The notes beneath the pieces were generated by a model. The model did not search any database, was not told the origin of the DNA, and saw nothing but the letters and a program-made list of their open reading frames with translations. From Anabaena catenula FACHB-362 (GTDB lineage: Bacteria > Cyanobacteriota > Cyanobacteriia > Cyanobacteriales > Nostocaceae), in contig NZ_JACJTQ010000007.1 in NCBI RefSeq assembly GCF_014698735.1, positions 62,001-126,000 of the forward strand: a stretch of DNA of 64,000 nucleotides. Reading direction: 5' to 3'. This document shows, in pieces, positions 63,524-64,000 of the stretch (positions are counted from its first letter, which is position 1; each line of letters starts with the position of its first letter). The translations under genes and the position numbers were made by a program.

Positions 63524-63982
63524 TTATGGATATCTTTTACTACCCGCACCCACAACGCCAATTTTATGGCGATAGGAGAGTTCTGCACCAAACCAGCCAG
63601 TAATGCTAGTTAATGTCCCCACAATCAGGGAGAGGATAAGTCCTCCTGGTAATATACTCCCCTCTACATCGCCCCAGCGGAGGATAAAGTTGATGGTTGT
63701 GAACACGAGGATAGAAATGTTAAGAATCAAGTGCGCCCAACCTGCGGTGCGTTTGCGAACTCGTTCAATTTGCAAAAAATCGCTCATCCCAATCACTGAA
63801 GCGATTATCCCAGTCACTAATCCCAGTCCAATTAACCATAGCGAAGCCCTAGCCCAGAAAAAATCACGAGTTAACCAATAGCCAAAGTCACTGCCTAGGG
63901 CGGTGGCTAAGAAGGCAATGGGAAAGATTATACTTAGGGGGTGTAAGGGATGTCCTGCGATAGCTTCGCTCGCCGCAGGCAT
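63524..63982 (-). CDS. DUF2231 family membrane protein (start near window edge)
   Basis: 152 aa with four helices. The family start GHPLHPLSIIFPIAFLATALGSDFGYWL is clear, followed by SVIGMSDFL and a C-terminal GWFGAELSYRHKIG. DUF2231 proteins are small membrane proteins, some heme-binding; function unknown. The first ten codons (PAASEAIA) are encoded by a GC-rich repeat (63955-63980), so the true or ancestral start is unclear. The frame stays open to the window end, so a longer protein cannot be excluded. Confidence 0.82.
   Translation of the reverse strand: MPAASEAIAGHPLHPLSIIFPIAFLATALGSDFGYWLTRDFFWARASLWLIGLGLVTGIIASVIGMSDFLQIERVRKRTAGWAHLILNISILVFTTINFILRWGDVEGSILPGGLILSLIVGTLTSITGWFGAELSYRHKIGVVGAGSKRYP
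63955..63980. repeat. Palindromic repeat forming the start of the DUF2231 gene
   Basis: CTGCGATAGCTTCGCTCGCCGCAG is a GC-rich block with complementary ends, of the dispersed type seen in this genome. It encodes the first residues of the DUF2231 protein on the minus strand. Confidence 0.55.
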
Positions 63983-64000
63983 CGCTACAGTGCTGGGTAC

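Noticed and set aside
1-64000. tRNA or rRNA genes
   Set aside because: No T-loop GGTTCGAATCC-type sequence with matching acceptor stem, and no rRNA-like stretch, was seen in the spacers.

Overview
The window is chromosomal DNA from a filamentous, heterocyst-type cyanobacterium (Nostocales; Nostoc/Anabaena-like). Evidence: psaM, petB-petD, a CpcS/CpeS-type phycobiliprotein lyase, an NblB-like HEAT protein, cyAbrB, a SpeY-type homospermidine synthase, a valyl-tRNA synthetase with the cyanobacterial CAAD membrane domain, many GCGATCGC (HIP1) octamers, and intergenic arrays of 7-bp tandem repeats (STRRs) typical of this order. No rRNA, tRNA, CRISPR array, complete IS element or prophage was recognised.

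Layout. 0.2-9.5 kb: pyrR, cobD, an Rrf2 regulator, cyAbrB, a CLC anion channel with CBS domains, a GT39 glycosyltransferase and an uncharacterised membrane protein. 9.9-15.7 kb: a degenerate serine recombinase coupled to a VOC protein, an SDR, a BASS-type transporter, and a P450-DUF202 pair. 15.9-19.6 kb is the most accessory-looking part: gene remnants flank a two-gene unit in which a small EACC1-like protein precedes a caspase-(nSTAND-like) NTPase-helical protein. It is a candidate immune or cell-suicide system. 19.7-26.4 kb: arylsulfatase, speY, a DUF433/DUF5615 toxin-antitoxin pair, a possible thiol hydrolase, an orphan DUF433 gene and cobO. 26.5-36.2 kb: an exported protein, a group 2 sigma factor (SigD-like), a HerA-type ATPase, a GST, a fasciclin protein, a DUF892 protein, and the phycobilisome-related pair nblB-like/cpcS-like. 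36.4-49.5 kb: site-2 protease, degenerate MBL protein, ctpA divergent from petB-petD, an anti-sigma-type ATPase, pirin, valS and an AarF/UbiB kinase. 50-64 kb: BON lipoprotein, degenerate histidine kinase, DUF167, ribulokinase-like FGGY kinase, psaM, a putative cell-division protein, TPR protein, GST, YajQ, MAPEG, DprA-like protein, DRTGG phosphotransacetylase-like protein, EbsA-like pilus protein, GT2 and a DUF2231 membrane protein at the edge.

Most genes are single or two-gene units separated by repeat-rich spacers. Functional themes are photosynthetic electron transport and its upkeep (petBD, psaM, ctpA, nblB-like, cpcS-like), cobalamin synthesis (cobD, cobO), polyamines (speY), and regulation (cyAbrB, Rrf2, sigma factor, anti-sigma ATPase, kinase). 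Small palindromic repeats appear to have entered genes in frame or form gene ends at several places (cobD stop, P450, histidine kinase, DUF2231 start). Long inverted repeats in non-coding DNA, notably after petD and at 55.1-55.24 kb, may be RNA structures.
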